Assembly: GCA_933822405.4 (NCBI GenBank)
Contig: CAKOGP040001895.1
Coordinates: 1 to 14,433 of the forward strand
Length of the DNA stretch: 14,433 nt
DNA from: Cylindrotheca closterium
Lineage: Eukaryota > Bacillariophyta > Bacillariophyceae > Bacillariales > Bacillariaceae
Direction of reading: 5' to 3'
Position 1 is the first letter of the stretch. Each line of letters opens with the position of its first letter. Of the stretch, positions 1-8,082 are shown piece after piece. Position numbers and translations under genes: made by a program. The notes under the pieces were generated by a model that saw nothing but the letters and a program-made list of their open reading frames with translations, was not told the origin of the DNA and made no database searches.

Positions 1-401
1 TTAAACAATGATTGAATTCCATGACGACGGAAGATGTTGAATCACCAACCCCCCTGCAGAAAGGGTGATCAAGCCGGCCTGCCTCCAATCTCTAATCAGA
101 TTCACGACAAAATGCGGCATATCCCTGAGCGCCACAAAAATCCCATACGGAATCCTGCGGGAGTTCTATACGTGGGTTTTATACCGGCCTTTCTGGATTG
201 CATAACATCCAGTAAAGGTTTGGGAAATTTGCGTTTTCGTGCAAGGTAGATAACAAGTCTTTTAGAATAGTTATTTCCTGTAGAGATGATTATTTCATAT
301 TAGACGGATTGGAGATCGCTAGTTAGTGCCTATGCATGACGACTTGATGGGTCGCATGCTGGCACGGCTGGTTGGCAATCATGGCTTGATGGGCCACAAC
401 G
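1..401. other. Gene-poor left edge
   Basis: No coding region can be supported here. A 71-codon plus-strand open frame (34-249) has no recognisable domain and ends without context. The stretch 330-400 carries two similar words (GACTTGATGGG and GGCTTGATGGG), but the frame that leads into the retrotransposon fragment is closed by a TGA at 387-389. It may be decayed retroelement sequence. Confidence 0.4.
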
Positions 402-635
402 TTGTCAATTGGTTTGGACGAAGACAGCCAGAACCGATTTCCAACAGAATTTGATTACAGAATTGGTGGAGAAGTTTTGATCAAGAATACTGATGGAAAG
501 AAGTTGGATCCGAAATACAGAGGTCCGTATCCTATTACAAATGTTTACACTAATGGTACAGTGGAAATTCAGCGCACAGATGCGATCCGTGAAAGGATCA
601 ACATCAGACGGCTTGTGCCGTTTCGTCAAGTATAA
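402..635 (+). pseudogene. Ty3/Gypsy-type retrotransposon Pol tail (integrase C-terminus), fragment
   Basis: The translated frame holds the pattern typical of the C-terminal end of Ty3/Gypsy integrases: a YRIGGEVLIKN strand, then KLDPKYRGPYPITNV, an NGTVEIQR strand and a final ERINIRRLVPF before the stop. In this family the segment is the chromodomain-like or GPY/F part that follows the catalytic core. Here it is an orphan: no ATG opens the frame (402 is TTG), a TGA lies in frame just upstream at 387-389, and there is no integrase core, RNase H or reverse transcriptase in the preceding 400 bases. It is therefore a 5'-truncated or decayed copy, or the 3' end of an element running in from the left through an upstream frameshift. 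Recognition rests on the GPY motif and the repeated-strand pattern seen by eye. Confidence 0.75.
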
Positions 636-944
636 TGGACGATATGTTTGCATCACCCATTGCGTCAAGAACCACCTCTAAAGTCGAATGGAGAATCAAG
701 TGGATGTAAGGACGCCTTGTGACTTTTAGTGTATGATCAATCCACTAGCTCTGATCATAGAAGGGAAGAGTGTAAATGACCTTGAGTGACCTTGAAACTA
801 GATTAGACCCTTTGAAGGTACAGACATACTGTAGCTTTAGGCCTAACTCTCACGTCACTCCTTTCTGTGGCTTTCGGAGAGACTATAATTTTTGTTGTGA
901 CCCATTCCTATCTCTTCTTCTAGGCTGGTTCACAGGGAGTGTGT

Positions 945-965
945 GTTGGAAACCACATTTCCAAC
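945..965. repeat. Short inverted repeat (8-base arms, 5-base loop)
   Basis: GTTGGAAA at 945-952 and TTTCCAAC at 958-965 are exact reverse complements around the loop CCACA. GT-rich stretches lie on both sides. It could fold in RNA or be a remnant of a transposon end. Confidence 0.7.
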
Positions 966-975
966 GTGTGTGTGT

Positions 976-991
976 TGACTGACTGACTGAC
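976..991. repeat. TGAC tetranucleotide microsatellite, four units
   Basis: Four perfect TGAC units in a row, preceded by a TG-rich run and followed by CACAAACACACA, which is partly complementary to that run. The whole 965-1003 stretch could form an imperfect stem. Confidence 0.75.
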
Positions 992-1024
992 TCACAAACA
1001 CACAGCATCGCTTCTTCTAACGTC

Positions 1025-1038
1025 TACACGTACGTGTA
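1025..1038. repeat. Perfect 14-base palindrome with ACGT cores
   Basis: TACACGTACGTGTA equals its own reverse complement. It contains CACGT and ACGTG words of the kind bound by bZIP and bHLH factors. A regulatory role is unproven, since it lies about 500 bases from the nearest start codon. Confidence 0.5.
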
Positions 1039-1542
1039 AACGTACCAGTGTGTGAGTATACCACCTGCAGGGTCCCACAAAAGAAAGATTTAGTAACGCT
1101 TTTCCACACGATGCAATAGAATTTAAAAAATCTTCCCTTCTGGATTGAAATATATCGCGTCGGTGATTGTCAATGTGGCTATAATTAAAAAATTTACAAA
1201 CATTAACTATTTGAATGCAAAGAACCAAAAGTGTCTTGTGTCGCAGTTGATTCATTGATTCTCTTCAAAAAGAGCCAAACGCTCGGGCGATGATATCGTA
1301 GAATCCAGTACATTTTCTACGTGGGTTCACATGAGAATCCATCTGTTCGTTTCGTTTGACTGGACTGGCAGATTTATGGGAACCGAACAGAAATCAGAGA
1401 TCACCATTTGCATTGGCGGCGGAGAGATCGTTGTACTACAGTACTAGCATACATCCGCAGCAATAACGACTCCTCCCGAAACAAACTACCAAGATCATAC
1501 TGTAATACACTCAATACACTATCAACCCAGTAAACAAATAAG

Positions 1543-3213
1543 ATGCAAGGCACAACAGGGTTTTCCTACTTTGTGGCGTTTGCCAGCGTCATTTCGGTAT
1601 TCATGAGTTTCTTCTTTGCGGTGGAATTCCCCGTGATTGTGCCCTACTTTGAGAATCGCAACAGCCCCAAGACGTGGTGCATACAAGGATTGCAAGCCGT
1701 GTTGTTTGTGGGATTGGCAGGCGCCGTCTCGTTTTTGACTTGGTCGGCCATTGAAGGCAATTTCAGTATCCTCTTTGAAGCGATTGCCATTTTGTACATT
1801 TGCCTGTTTTTGTTTTACGTTGGCTTTGCCCACAAGGACGTTCCCGTCATCAAATCAAGCTTTCAAAAATACGCAATGCAAATCGGAGTGGTCTTTTATA
1901 TCATTATGCTTCCGGGACTCGTTTGTTTTGCACTCTCCTATCGCAACCAAACCTTGACGGCGGAGTACCGCAAGATTGACATGCACATTCAAAACAGCAC
2001 GGTCGAGTTTGACGGTCAATATCCATGTCATGATGGGAATGGAGGTGATTGCGGGGCATACAAGGCTACTTTCAATGTCAATTGGGGACACGAATGGGCG
2101 TGTCCCGACCATAAGGATGTTTGGTGTGACGAATGGATTGTGGAACCGGATTGCATGGTTGTGGTTGAAGAATCCACCACGACGCTCAATGATTTTACAA
2201 TGTATGCAGCCCAGGTCGAACAATGCGTTCAGGAAACTTATGGACTTCCGGTCATGGGACAACATCTAGACACTTCGAAATACCCTGACCTAAAGGACAA
2301 TTGGCCCGAAATTCCATTCTTGGGATCCTGCTCATCCCGCTGTTCCGCCAAACCGCTGGACACGGATATGTTCCTAATTGCCGAGAGAATCAAGCTTGCG
2401 GGACTTGTTCTCAGCTGTTCGGGTGCCTTTCTTTTCTTTATCTATTACTCCCTCATCTTTGGACAAGATATGAAGGATGTTTGCACTGCCTGTAGTCGGC
2501 AATCCAAACACTTGCAACACAATTTTCTGCCCTTTCGATGGATGCTACATCATCGAGGAGTACTTGGTGGTGGTGGGGGGGCTGTCAGTAACAGTACGAC
2601 AAGTCACGAAAGGAATTCGGATTCGGATGATTTCAGTACTCATGATAGTGCTGCTGATGGTAGTGATTCCAATGGTAGTCATGATGGACATGATGAGGAA
2701 GAAGGAGGAGGATCCAGGTCGGATCAGGAAGACGGCAGCAGCAGTAGCAGCAGTGTGGAAATGGAAATGGATCAAACGACGCGGGCGCCCTATAACGGTC
2801 CAGTCATGGCGAAGGCAGAAATTTTGTACTCGTCGTCGGATGACGAAGATGATTATGATGATGATGATGATTACAGCAGTGACGACGACGAAGAGTCTGG
2901 ATCCTATCATGATAGTAATGATGAAATGTCCTCCTCCTCCTCACAAGAAGACGACGACGACTCTCAAAAAGAAGAAGAATCGTCATTGGCATCGCTGGAT
3001 GCTAGCAGTGGGAGCGGTAGTTGCTGCGATGGTGCTGGTGAAAGCCTGGAGGATGTTGAATTGTCTGCGGAACCATGTGGATCTTACAATAATAGCCAAC
3101 AAGAAGGAGAAGAGCAAGAAGAAGTGGGTTCATTGTCATCGACCGGCGAGTCACGATGCAACAAGTCAACGTCGACCGTTTCCAAGGTAGAAGAAGTGGA
3201 AATTGACGTCTAG
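1543..3213 (+). CDS. Predicted five-helix membrane protein with Cys-rich loop and acidic Ser/Asp tail
   Basis: A single uninterrupted 556-residue frame. The family is not recognised. Hydrophobic helices lie near residues 8-34, 47-68, 76-96, 111-132 and 284-306. Between helices 4 and 5 is a loop of about 150 residues with eight cysteines (162, 170, 187, 195, 204, 228, 263, 267) and N-glycosylation sequons at N135 and N151, which suggests a lumenal or extracellular disulphide-bonded domain. That places the N-terminus outside and the C-terminus in the cytosol. After helix 5 come two cysteines (C314, C317), a basic stretch, a Gly run (342-346), then about 200 residues of low complexity: Ser, Asp and Glu rich, with five Asp codons in a row at 2857-2871. 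The tail resembles casein-kinase-2 substrate sequence, but this is inference. The start at 1543 is the first ATG in frame (context AATAAGATGC). The gene could be a receptor-like or scaffold protein; no catalytic motif is visible. Confidence 0.85.
   Translation: MQGTTGFSYFVAFASVISVFMSFFFAVEFPVIVPYFENRNSPKTWCIQGLQAVLFVGLAGAVSFLTWSAIEGNFSILFEAIAILYICLFLFYVGFAHKDVPVIKSSFQKYAMQIGVVFYIIMLPGLVCFALSYRNQTLTAEYRKIDMHIQNSTVEFDGQYPCHDGNGGDCGAYKATFNVNWGHEWACPDHKDVWCDEWIVEPDCMVVVEESTTTLNDFTMYAAQVEQCVQETYGLPVMGQHLDTSKYPDLKDNWPEIPFLGSCSSRCSAKPLDTDMFLIAERIKLAGLVLSCSGAFLFFIYYSLIFGQDMKDVCTACSRQSKHLQHNFLPFRWMLHHRGVLGGGGGAVSNSTTSHERNSDSDDFSTHDSAADGSDSNGSHDGHDEEEGGGSRSDQEDGSSSSSSVEMEMDQTTRAPYNGPVMAKAEILYSSSDDEDDYDDDDDYSSDDDEESGSYHDSNDEMSSSSSQEDDDDSQKEEESSLASLDASSGSGSCCDGAGESLEDVELSAEPCGSYNNSQQEGEEQEEVGSLSSTGESRCNKSTSTVSKVEEVEIDV
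2830..2896 (+). repeat. Trinucleotide-rich tract coding Asp/Ser runs
   Basis: Within the membrane-protein gene (residues about 430-451). Mixed GAT/GAC/TCG/AGC codons include a pure (GAT)5 at 2857-2871 and GACGACGACGAAG at 2881-2893. Likely to vary in length between strains through slippage without loss of frame. Confidence 0.75.
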
Positions 3214-3552
3214 TGGGGTGAAAGATTGAGTCCTACCATGAAGCTACTACTACCATGTAGTGATGTATGAATCAATCACTGAATCATTCAATAATTCATC
3301 CATTCAATGAATCAATATCATGCAGAAATGAAAAACAGGGAATGAAGGTTTTGTATTATAATGGCTTGCTTGGGATCATAACAAGCCTGACTGTACTAAA
3401 TATATATTGTGCTAGGTAGAAGACTGAACATTCAAATAAGTCTAGTATTGTGTTGTGCAGTGCTGCTTTACTTTTTACTTCCACTTTGCCCAAGCATACT
3501 CGATGCCTTCTCCAACACTTTTCGGAGTTCAGAAGTTGCTTTTGCTCTGCAT
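3214..3552. other. 3' flank of membrane-protein gene
   Basis: AT-rich non-coding sequence. Bases 3265-3320 contain many ATTCA/TGAAT words in both orientations that could pair with each other. No gene or RNA feature is supported. Confidence 0.5.
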
Positions 3553-4023
3553 TAGGCGTTGTCAATGAACCCAACCCAACTATTGTTGGTTTATTTTTAT
3601 TGACCAATAGAAGGGCAGTATTTTTCCCGATATTTGACCACCCCCTTTGAAGCCACGAACCAACGATTTTTGGGAAAAAGCCGGTAGTTTAGGGAGACGT
3701 ACGATATCTCGTAGATATATTTGCCTACTTATTTTTCGTCGAAAAATAGCATGACCCAACTATTCTTTGTTTAAGTTTGGGCTACGTTTACTCAAAATTG
3801 AACTGTTCCACACGATAAATCTAAAACATTGGACAAGAATTGTAAATCTTTTATCCCGCGAATCAATTATCTCCGGGTCATTGAAGACCCAACTATAATA
3901 TAGTTGGGTCTCTTTTCGGCACAACTATTTTTTTTTTTCTGACCCAAACCAACTATTTTTTTTTTTGGCTCGACCAATCACAGCTGCCCAAAAAAAAGAA
4001 AAAGAGTTCATTGACAACCCCTA
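3553..4023. mobile_element. MITE-like element with 16-base terminal inverted repeats and TA flanks
   Basis: GGCGTTGTCAATGAAC at 3555-3570 matches, at 15 of 16 bases, the reverse complement of GTTCATTGACAACCCC at 4006-4021. Both ends are flanked by TA (3553-3554 and 4022-4023), the target duplication expected of Tc1/mariner-type transposons. The 467-base interior has no coding frame. It is rich in T runs and carries the word CCCAACTAT or a close variant several times (3575, 3755, 3888, 3946) plus a 27-base palindrome. It looks like a non-autonomous element; the mobilising family is inferred only from the TA flanks. Its right end is 80 bases from the photolyase ATG, so it makes up most of that gene's upstream region. 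Confidence 0.6.
3885..3911. repeat. 27-base near-perfect palindrome inside the MITE-like element
   Basis: AGACCCAACTATA (3885-3897) and TATAGTTGGGTCT (3899-3911) are exact reverse complements around one central A. The arm contains the GACCCAACTAT word that recurs singly elsewhere in the element. Confidence 0.85.
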
Positions 4024-4103
4024 TTCTGTCGTCTATCAATACCATTACTGAACACAGTGAGTTCGAAGTAGTCGACCTCTTTTCTTTCCCAAACGACTGT
4101 ACG

Positions 4104-6261
4104 ATGTTCCACTCCTCCCAAGCTTCCCAACCCAAATTGAAACTTCCCCATCACCGGCCAATGGATGTGGTATGGCTGAAACGTGATGTTAGACTACAGG
4201 ACCATGGTCCACTATCTCATGCGGCTAGAACCAAAAACCCAGTCATTCTGCTCTTTTTATATGAACCAGACCAGCTCGTAGAACCAACTGTGCATGGATC
4301 TCATTTGTTATTTGTCCACGAAGGATTGGTGGACTTGGAACGGCAGCTATTACTGCAACAACACCACGGGGAGGAAAAGACAACAATCGATTATTTTCAA
4401 TACATGACAGTTTCCCACTGCTCCGCAATCGATGCCTTTCAATTCATTCACCGCAAGTATACCATCCATCGATTACTTGCCCATCAAGAAACAGGTCACT
4501 GGCAATCCTTTATGCGAGACAAGCAAGTTCGAAAGTTTTGTCGCTCCAATTCAATCCCTTTCACCGAGTTCAATCAGACGGGAGTGACGCGATGTCTCAA
4601 GTCGAGGGATGATTTCAGTGCCAAGTTCCAAGCTTTTATTTCTCAACCACAGCATTCGACACCAGACATTCCTATACTTTGCCAACAAATCGTCCAAATG
4701 AAGGATATTCCTGGATTCATGCCCAACTTGACGCTATCACTAGACCAATTTTCAGAAATTCCAAATGCACACCGCCAAGATAGACCAGACCGACAACAGA
4801 AAGGGGGGCTGTCAAAGGCTTATGCGACACTCGATTCCTTTTTATCGGAGCGTGGATCCAAGTTCTCTCAAGGGATCTCGTCACCCAATACGGCATGGAC
4901 TACATGCAGTCGGTTGTCCCCCTATTTGACCTGGGGACATATATCACATCGACATGTCGTACACGCCCTGAAGCAACGGCAAGAACAGCTTCGGAAAATG
5001 AAACAACAGGGGCGGAATATTGGGACTTGGTTGAAAGGGTTGCAAGTATTTTCGTCCAGGGTTCATTGGAGGTCACATTTCATTCAGAAACTTGAATCCG
5101 AGCCCACAATGGAGAAAAGGGATTTGTGTCCAGCATACCAAGATTTGAGGAGAAAGAATGATGATTGGAATGAAGCATACTACCAGGCGTGGGCACAGGG
5201 AAAGACTGGTTTCCCCTTTGTCGACGCTTGCATGAGGTGCTTATTACAACATGGTTGGCTGAACTTCCGCATGCGAGCAATGCTGGTTTCGTTTGCCACC
5301 TATAATCTCTGGCTCGATTGGAAAAAGCTTGCGCCACACTTGGCCCGAGTCTTTTTGGATTATGAACCGGGGTAAGTCAAGTCAAACAGTTCTCGATGCA
5401 AACAATCAAAGCAATTTCCCTGACCATATTTTGCATTGGTGCTACCTATTAATACCAATACCGCCACAACTCAGGATACATTATCCGCAGTTGCAAATGC
5501 AATCGGGGACCACAGGTATCAATGCAATGCGAGTATACAATACTACTAAACAAGGGAAGGATCATGATACAGAAGGAAACTTCATTCGGCGCTATGTTAC
5601 TGAATTGAGAGAGGTTCCTACAGAGTATATTCATGAGCCTTCCAAGATGCCGCTGTTTCTTCAACAACAATGCAATGTGGTAGTAGGTCGGGACTATCCC
5701 AAACCTATTGTCCATGAGCAAGAATCAGCCAAGGTTGCGAAGAAAAAGGTTGCTGACGTGAAGCGCCAAAGTGAGACCAGATCTATGGCAAATCAAGTGT
5801 ACATGAAGCATGGAAGCAGAAGTCGTGGAAGAGAAGAAATGGAGGGTAGGAAACCAAAGGCGCTTTCGAGTTTTGTGGAAAGAGACGACCCCTCCAATCA
5901 ACCCACAATCGCTGCTGTGTTTGAGCGAAGCATGCTGAAGCAACAAGTTTCGATTGAAAGCCGGATACATGTATCCATGGCTGATTCGACCATTTCTTGC
6001 GAAGACGGTGCTAATGACAGCGACAATAAGAGCAAGAGCATTGCGAGTGACGAAGAAATGCCAACCAAAGCAGCGGACAATTCAATCAAGAGACTTTTTA
6101 TTTCAATGAACGGCTCCGCACAGACTGGCGCAAAGCGTCAGAAGCAAAAGCCAACAAAGACTTCTTTTTGGACGTGCAGGGCATGCACGTTTTTGAACGA
6201 CAAGCCACTCGGACTGGTCTGTTCAATGTGTTCGACTACAAGGCACAAGGGATCGTTTTGA
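4104..6261 (+). CDS. Photolyase/cryptochrome-family flavoprotein with C-terminal NZF zinc finger
   Basis: Two exons, 4104-5371 and 5475-6261, give 684 residues. Residues 22-200 are the photolyase N-terminal domain (VVWLKRDVRL at 22-31, then FLYEP). Residues 234-475 are the FAD-binding domain: GGLSKAYATLDSFL, SRLSPYLTWGHIS (269-281), HWRSHFIQKLE, GKTGFPFVDACMR (366-378), GWLNFRMRAM. The DYEPGIHYPQ and GTTGINAMRVYN words straddle the splice site. From memory these words fit a bacterial (cyanobacterial or Bacteroidetes) photolyase-like subfamily rather than classical CPD photolyases. In that region the WQW/WQY motif reads LQM (429-431), so the FAD-proximal Trp is replaced, and the position matching the dimer-contacting Glu of E. 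coli photolyase is R319. The tail from about 500 is basic and disordered, with KKK and KRQKQK patches that could be nuclear signals, a PIP-like QPTIAAVF (565-572), and an NZF finger (W655, C657, C660, N664, C672, C675). Substrate (DNA repair or light sensing) cannot be decided. M20 is an alternative start. Confidence 0.88.
5372..5474 (+). other. Phase-2 intron of the photolyase gene
   Basis: 103 bases, GTAAGT donor and CTCAG acceptor. Without removal the first frame stops at 5373-5375. Splicing joins DYEPG to IHYPQ and restores a motif run conserved in the family, which fixes both borders. Confidence 0.93.
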
Positions 6262-6397
6262 ATAGTATAAGGCCGGCTGGCCCATGTGATAATCCGAGTA
6301 CACGAGATCCGCCATCCTTCTCACACAATGCCCTCGGTTCAATCCACGTTTGATGTATTATATTTAAAACGCTATTCGTGAGAATATATAATTTAGT

Positions 6398-7507
6398 TTA
6401 ACCCTTCATAATCTTTGGACCATCGTCGTCGTCATTCTTGGGCTTTTCTGAGCGTTGCTGCGCTTGCTGACTTCCCCAGCCACCAGAGGAATCCTGCCCT
6501 TGGTACTTTTGTTCCTCGTCTCCTTCAAAGGTACCCAGGTCCGCATCTTGTCCACGAGCTGCTCGCTTTAATGGCGCTGGCAACAAAACCTTATCAATTA
6601 ATCCATATTGCACAGCTTCATCGGAAGTCAAGTAAAAATCTCTGGTGAGATCCTGATGAATCTTTTCCACAGGTTGTCCAGTTAATTGCGAGAGTTCGTA
6701 TTCCATGCGGTCGTTTGACTTTTTGACGTTTCGCACCTCCAAGGCTATATCAGTAGCTTGTCCTCTAAATACTTCATCCATTCCAGTGCGTTGCAGCAAA
6801 AAGCGAGAGTTTGGCATGGCCGATCGCTTTCCCTTGGTTCCAGCAGCAGCCAAGAATGATGCCATCCCCGCACATAGACCAAGATTGACAGTTTCAATTT
6901 CGCAATTTTGCTTGGTTTGTTGAAGCAAGTCGTAAATGGCCAGTGTGGGTCTCAATAGTGCTCCTGGGACATTGAAATAAATACTGATATCCCCCTTGTA
7001 GTCCTCTTTTCGCATGTACAGGATTATGGAAATAATTTCATTCGCCGCTTCTTCGTCAATGAACTTGTTGATCATGATGGTTCGATCGCGGTACATGGCA
7101 GAGTTGATATCAACAAACTGTGCGACATCCGAGCCAGGTGCCTAGGATTGGTGAGGCAACGAAATGGTGAGTGGGGAATTCCAAAACAAATAGTAGTTAC
7201 GATTGAAAGCATGTGGAAACTGGGACCTAGTCGGCCAGTCGTCCATTGACTACCTGGTCCCGTACCAACATCGCAACAGGACAGAATCAGGAACAAAACC
7301 CCTCCGTACCTTCCAAGGAACCATGGGAGTCTGACTAGGCATCATGATGGTGTCTCGTCGTGTGGCCATGCGTGTCGTACGCTTTTGGGTCAGCATGTAA
7401 CTGTCAGACAGCGACATGCCAGGCATATTATGGCTGTTCAATGAAAGAGCTTCCGTACTCGAGAGCAGACAGAGCATCGCAATGGCTTTGCTGAAAAATC
7501 CTGTCAT
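6398..7507 (-). CDS. Plastid-targeted ClpR, catalytically inactive ClpP-like subunit
   Basis: Two exons on the minus strand, 7507-7310 and 7141-6398, encode 313 residues. Residues 1-22 form a signal peptide ending SSTEA, followed by LSLN and a Ser/Thr/Arg-rich, acid-poor segment to about 60; this is the bipartite layout of diatom plastid proteins, with Leu where Phe is usual after cleavage. The mature part from MVPWK onward is a ClpP fold: MYRDRTIMINKFIDEEAAN, NVPGALLRPTLAIYD, GLCAGMASFLAAAG (153-166), SRFLLQR, RGQATDI, and DFYLTSDEAVQYGLIDKV. The catalytic Ser is G158 and the catalytic His is Q183, while the Asp (D234) remains. This is the signature of ClpR, which joins active ClpP rings of the plastid Clp protease as a non-catalytic subunit. 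The C-terminal extension (about 257-313) is charged and glutamine-rich. An upstream in-frame ATG (7684) would bury the signal peptide, so 7507 is preferred. The gene is tail to tail with the photolyase gene, 136 bases apart. Confidence 0.9.
7142..7309 (-). other. Phase-0 intron of the clpR gene
   Basis: 168 bases on the minus strand with GTACGG donor and CCTAG acceptor. Removing it joins MVPWK to APGSDVAQFVDINSAMYRDR, giving an uninterrupted ClpP-type N-terminus. Confidence 0.9.
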
Positions 7508-8082
7508 GTTGCTGCGTTGTAGATATTGAAATACAAAGAATTGTCTATCTACTTTATTGCATATGATCCATTGATGATGCAGCAACTGTTGCGCTTCTTT
7601 GAGTTCTTGCAGTCCAATGGGTCCACAAAAAGACTGTTTCTGCTCCGCTCCATCCCACGTGGAAGCAAATAAGAATCCGATCATAGATAATCAGTTGTAT
7701 AGTTCTACTGTACTTTACAACAGGTTGGATGTGATGTAGGTTCATTAGTAATTAGATTACAGTATACAATGGTACGCTTCATGATACCGATCTTCATCTC
7801 CGATGTCTATTGATATGATATCGCCCTCTTCCTGTAGTGAACAAATGATCAATCACGACCAAAAAGAAGGTTCCTAAGGTACTATAGTATCGATTTGCTC
7901 TCGAAACATGCACCAACCAATACCAAACGGTCATAAGTGGAGTGTCGCGTACATGGACTTCTCCCAAATTACAGTTCTCGAACCTCGTACTAGATTCCGC
8001 ATGATGGGGTTTTGATTGAATGGCATCCTCGATGATTCAATCTTCCTAAAGCTGACTGTATATGATGAGACTCTGCCTCTTG
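7508..8082. other. Intergenic region upstream of clpR
   Basis: 575 bases with no supportable gene. It should hold the minus-strand clpR promoter and 5' leader and the 3' flank of the macro-domain gene. A minus-strand frame continues upstream of the chosen clpR start to 7684, but its residues have no targeting or domain features. No TATA box or RNA gene is evident. Confidence 0.5.

Larger units (their letters stand above)
636..1542. other. Intergenic region between retroelement tail and membrane-protein gene
   Basis: About 900 bases without a supportable gene. The part after 636 could include the 3' LTR of the Gypsy element, but no partner LTR is visible, so no LTR borders are called. It holds a short inverted repeat (945-965), a TGAC microsatellite (976-991) and a 14-base palindrome (1025-1038), described separately. 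The last 200 bases presumably contain the promoter and 5' leader of the gene at 1543. No convincing TATA box stands out. Confidence 0.5.

Noticed and set aside
34..249. 71-codon frame at the left edge
   Set aside because: No domain, no splice partner, and composition not clearly coding.
718..1003. 3' LTR of the Gypsy fragment
   Set aside because: TG-start and CA-end candidates exist, but no second copy is in the window to test the borders.
2545..2992. Minus-strand open frames rich in Ile, His and Arg
   Set aside because: Same cause: reverse complement of Asp/Ser codon repeats. No domain or start context supports them.
2477..3190. A 237-codon frame overlapping the membrane-protein gene in another frame
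   Set aside because: It runs through GAT/GAC/AGT/GAA-rich DNA where a shifted frame reads ATG, ACG and AGA codons and rarely meets stops. Its product is Met/Thr/Lys-rich low complexity, with no domain; it is a shadow of codon composition.
4011..4103. N-terminal extension of the photolyase
   Set aside because: The frame is open but has no ATG before 4104, and it begins within the terminal repeat of the MITE-like element.
5293..6261. Separate second gene beginning in the photolyase region
   Set aside because: The frame before 5475 does not fit the family, while splicing at 5372-5474 restores conserved motifs across the junction; one gene with an intron explains both frames.
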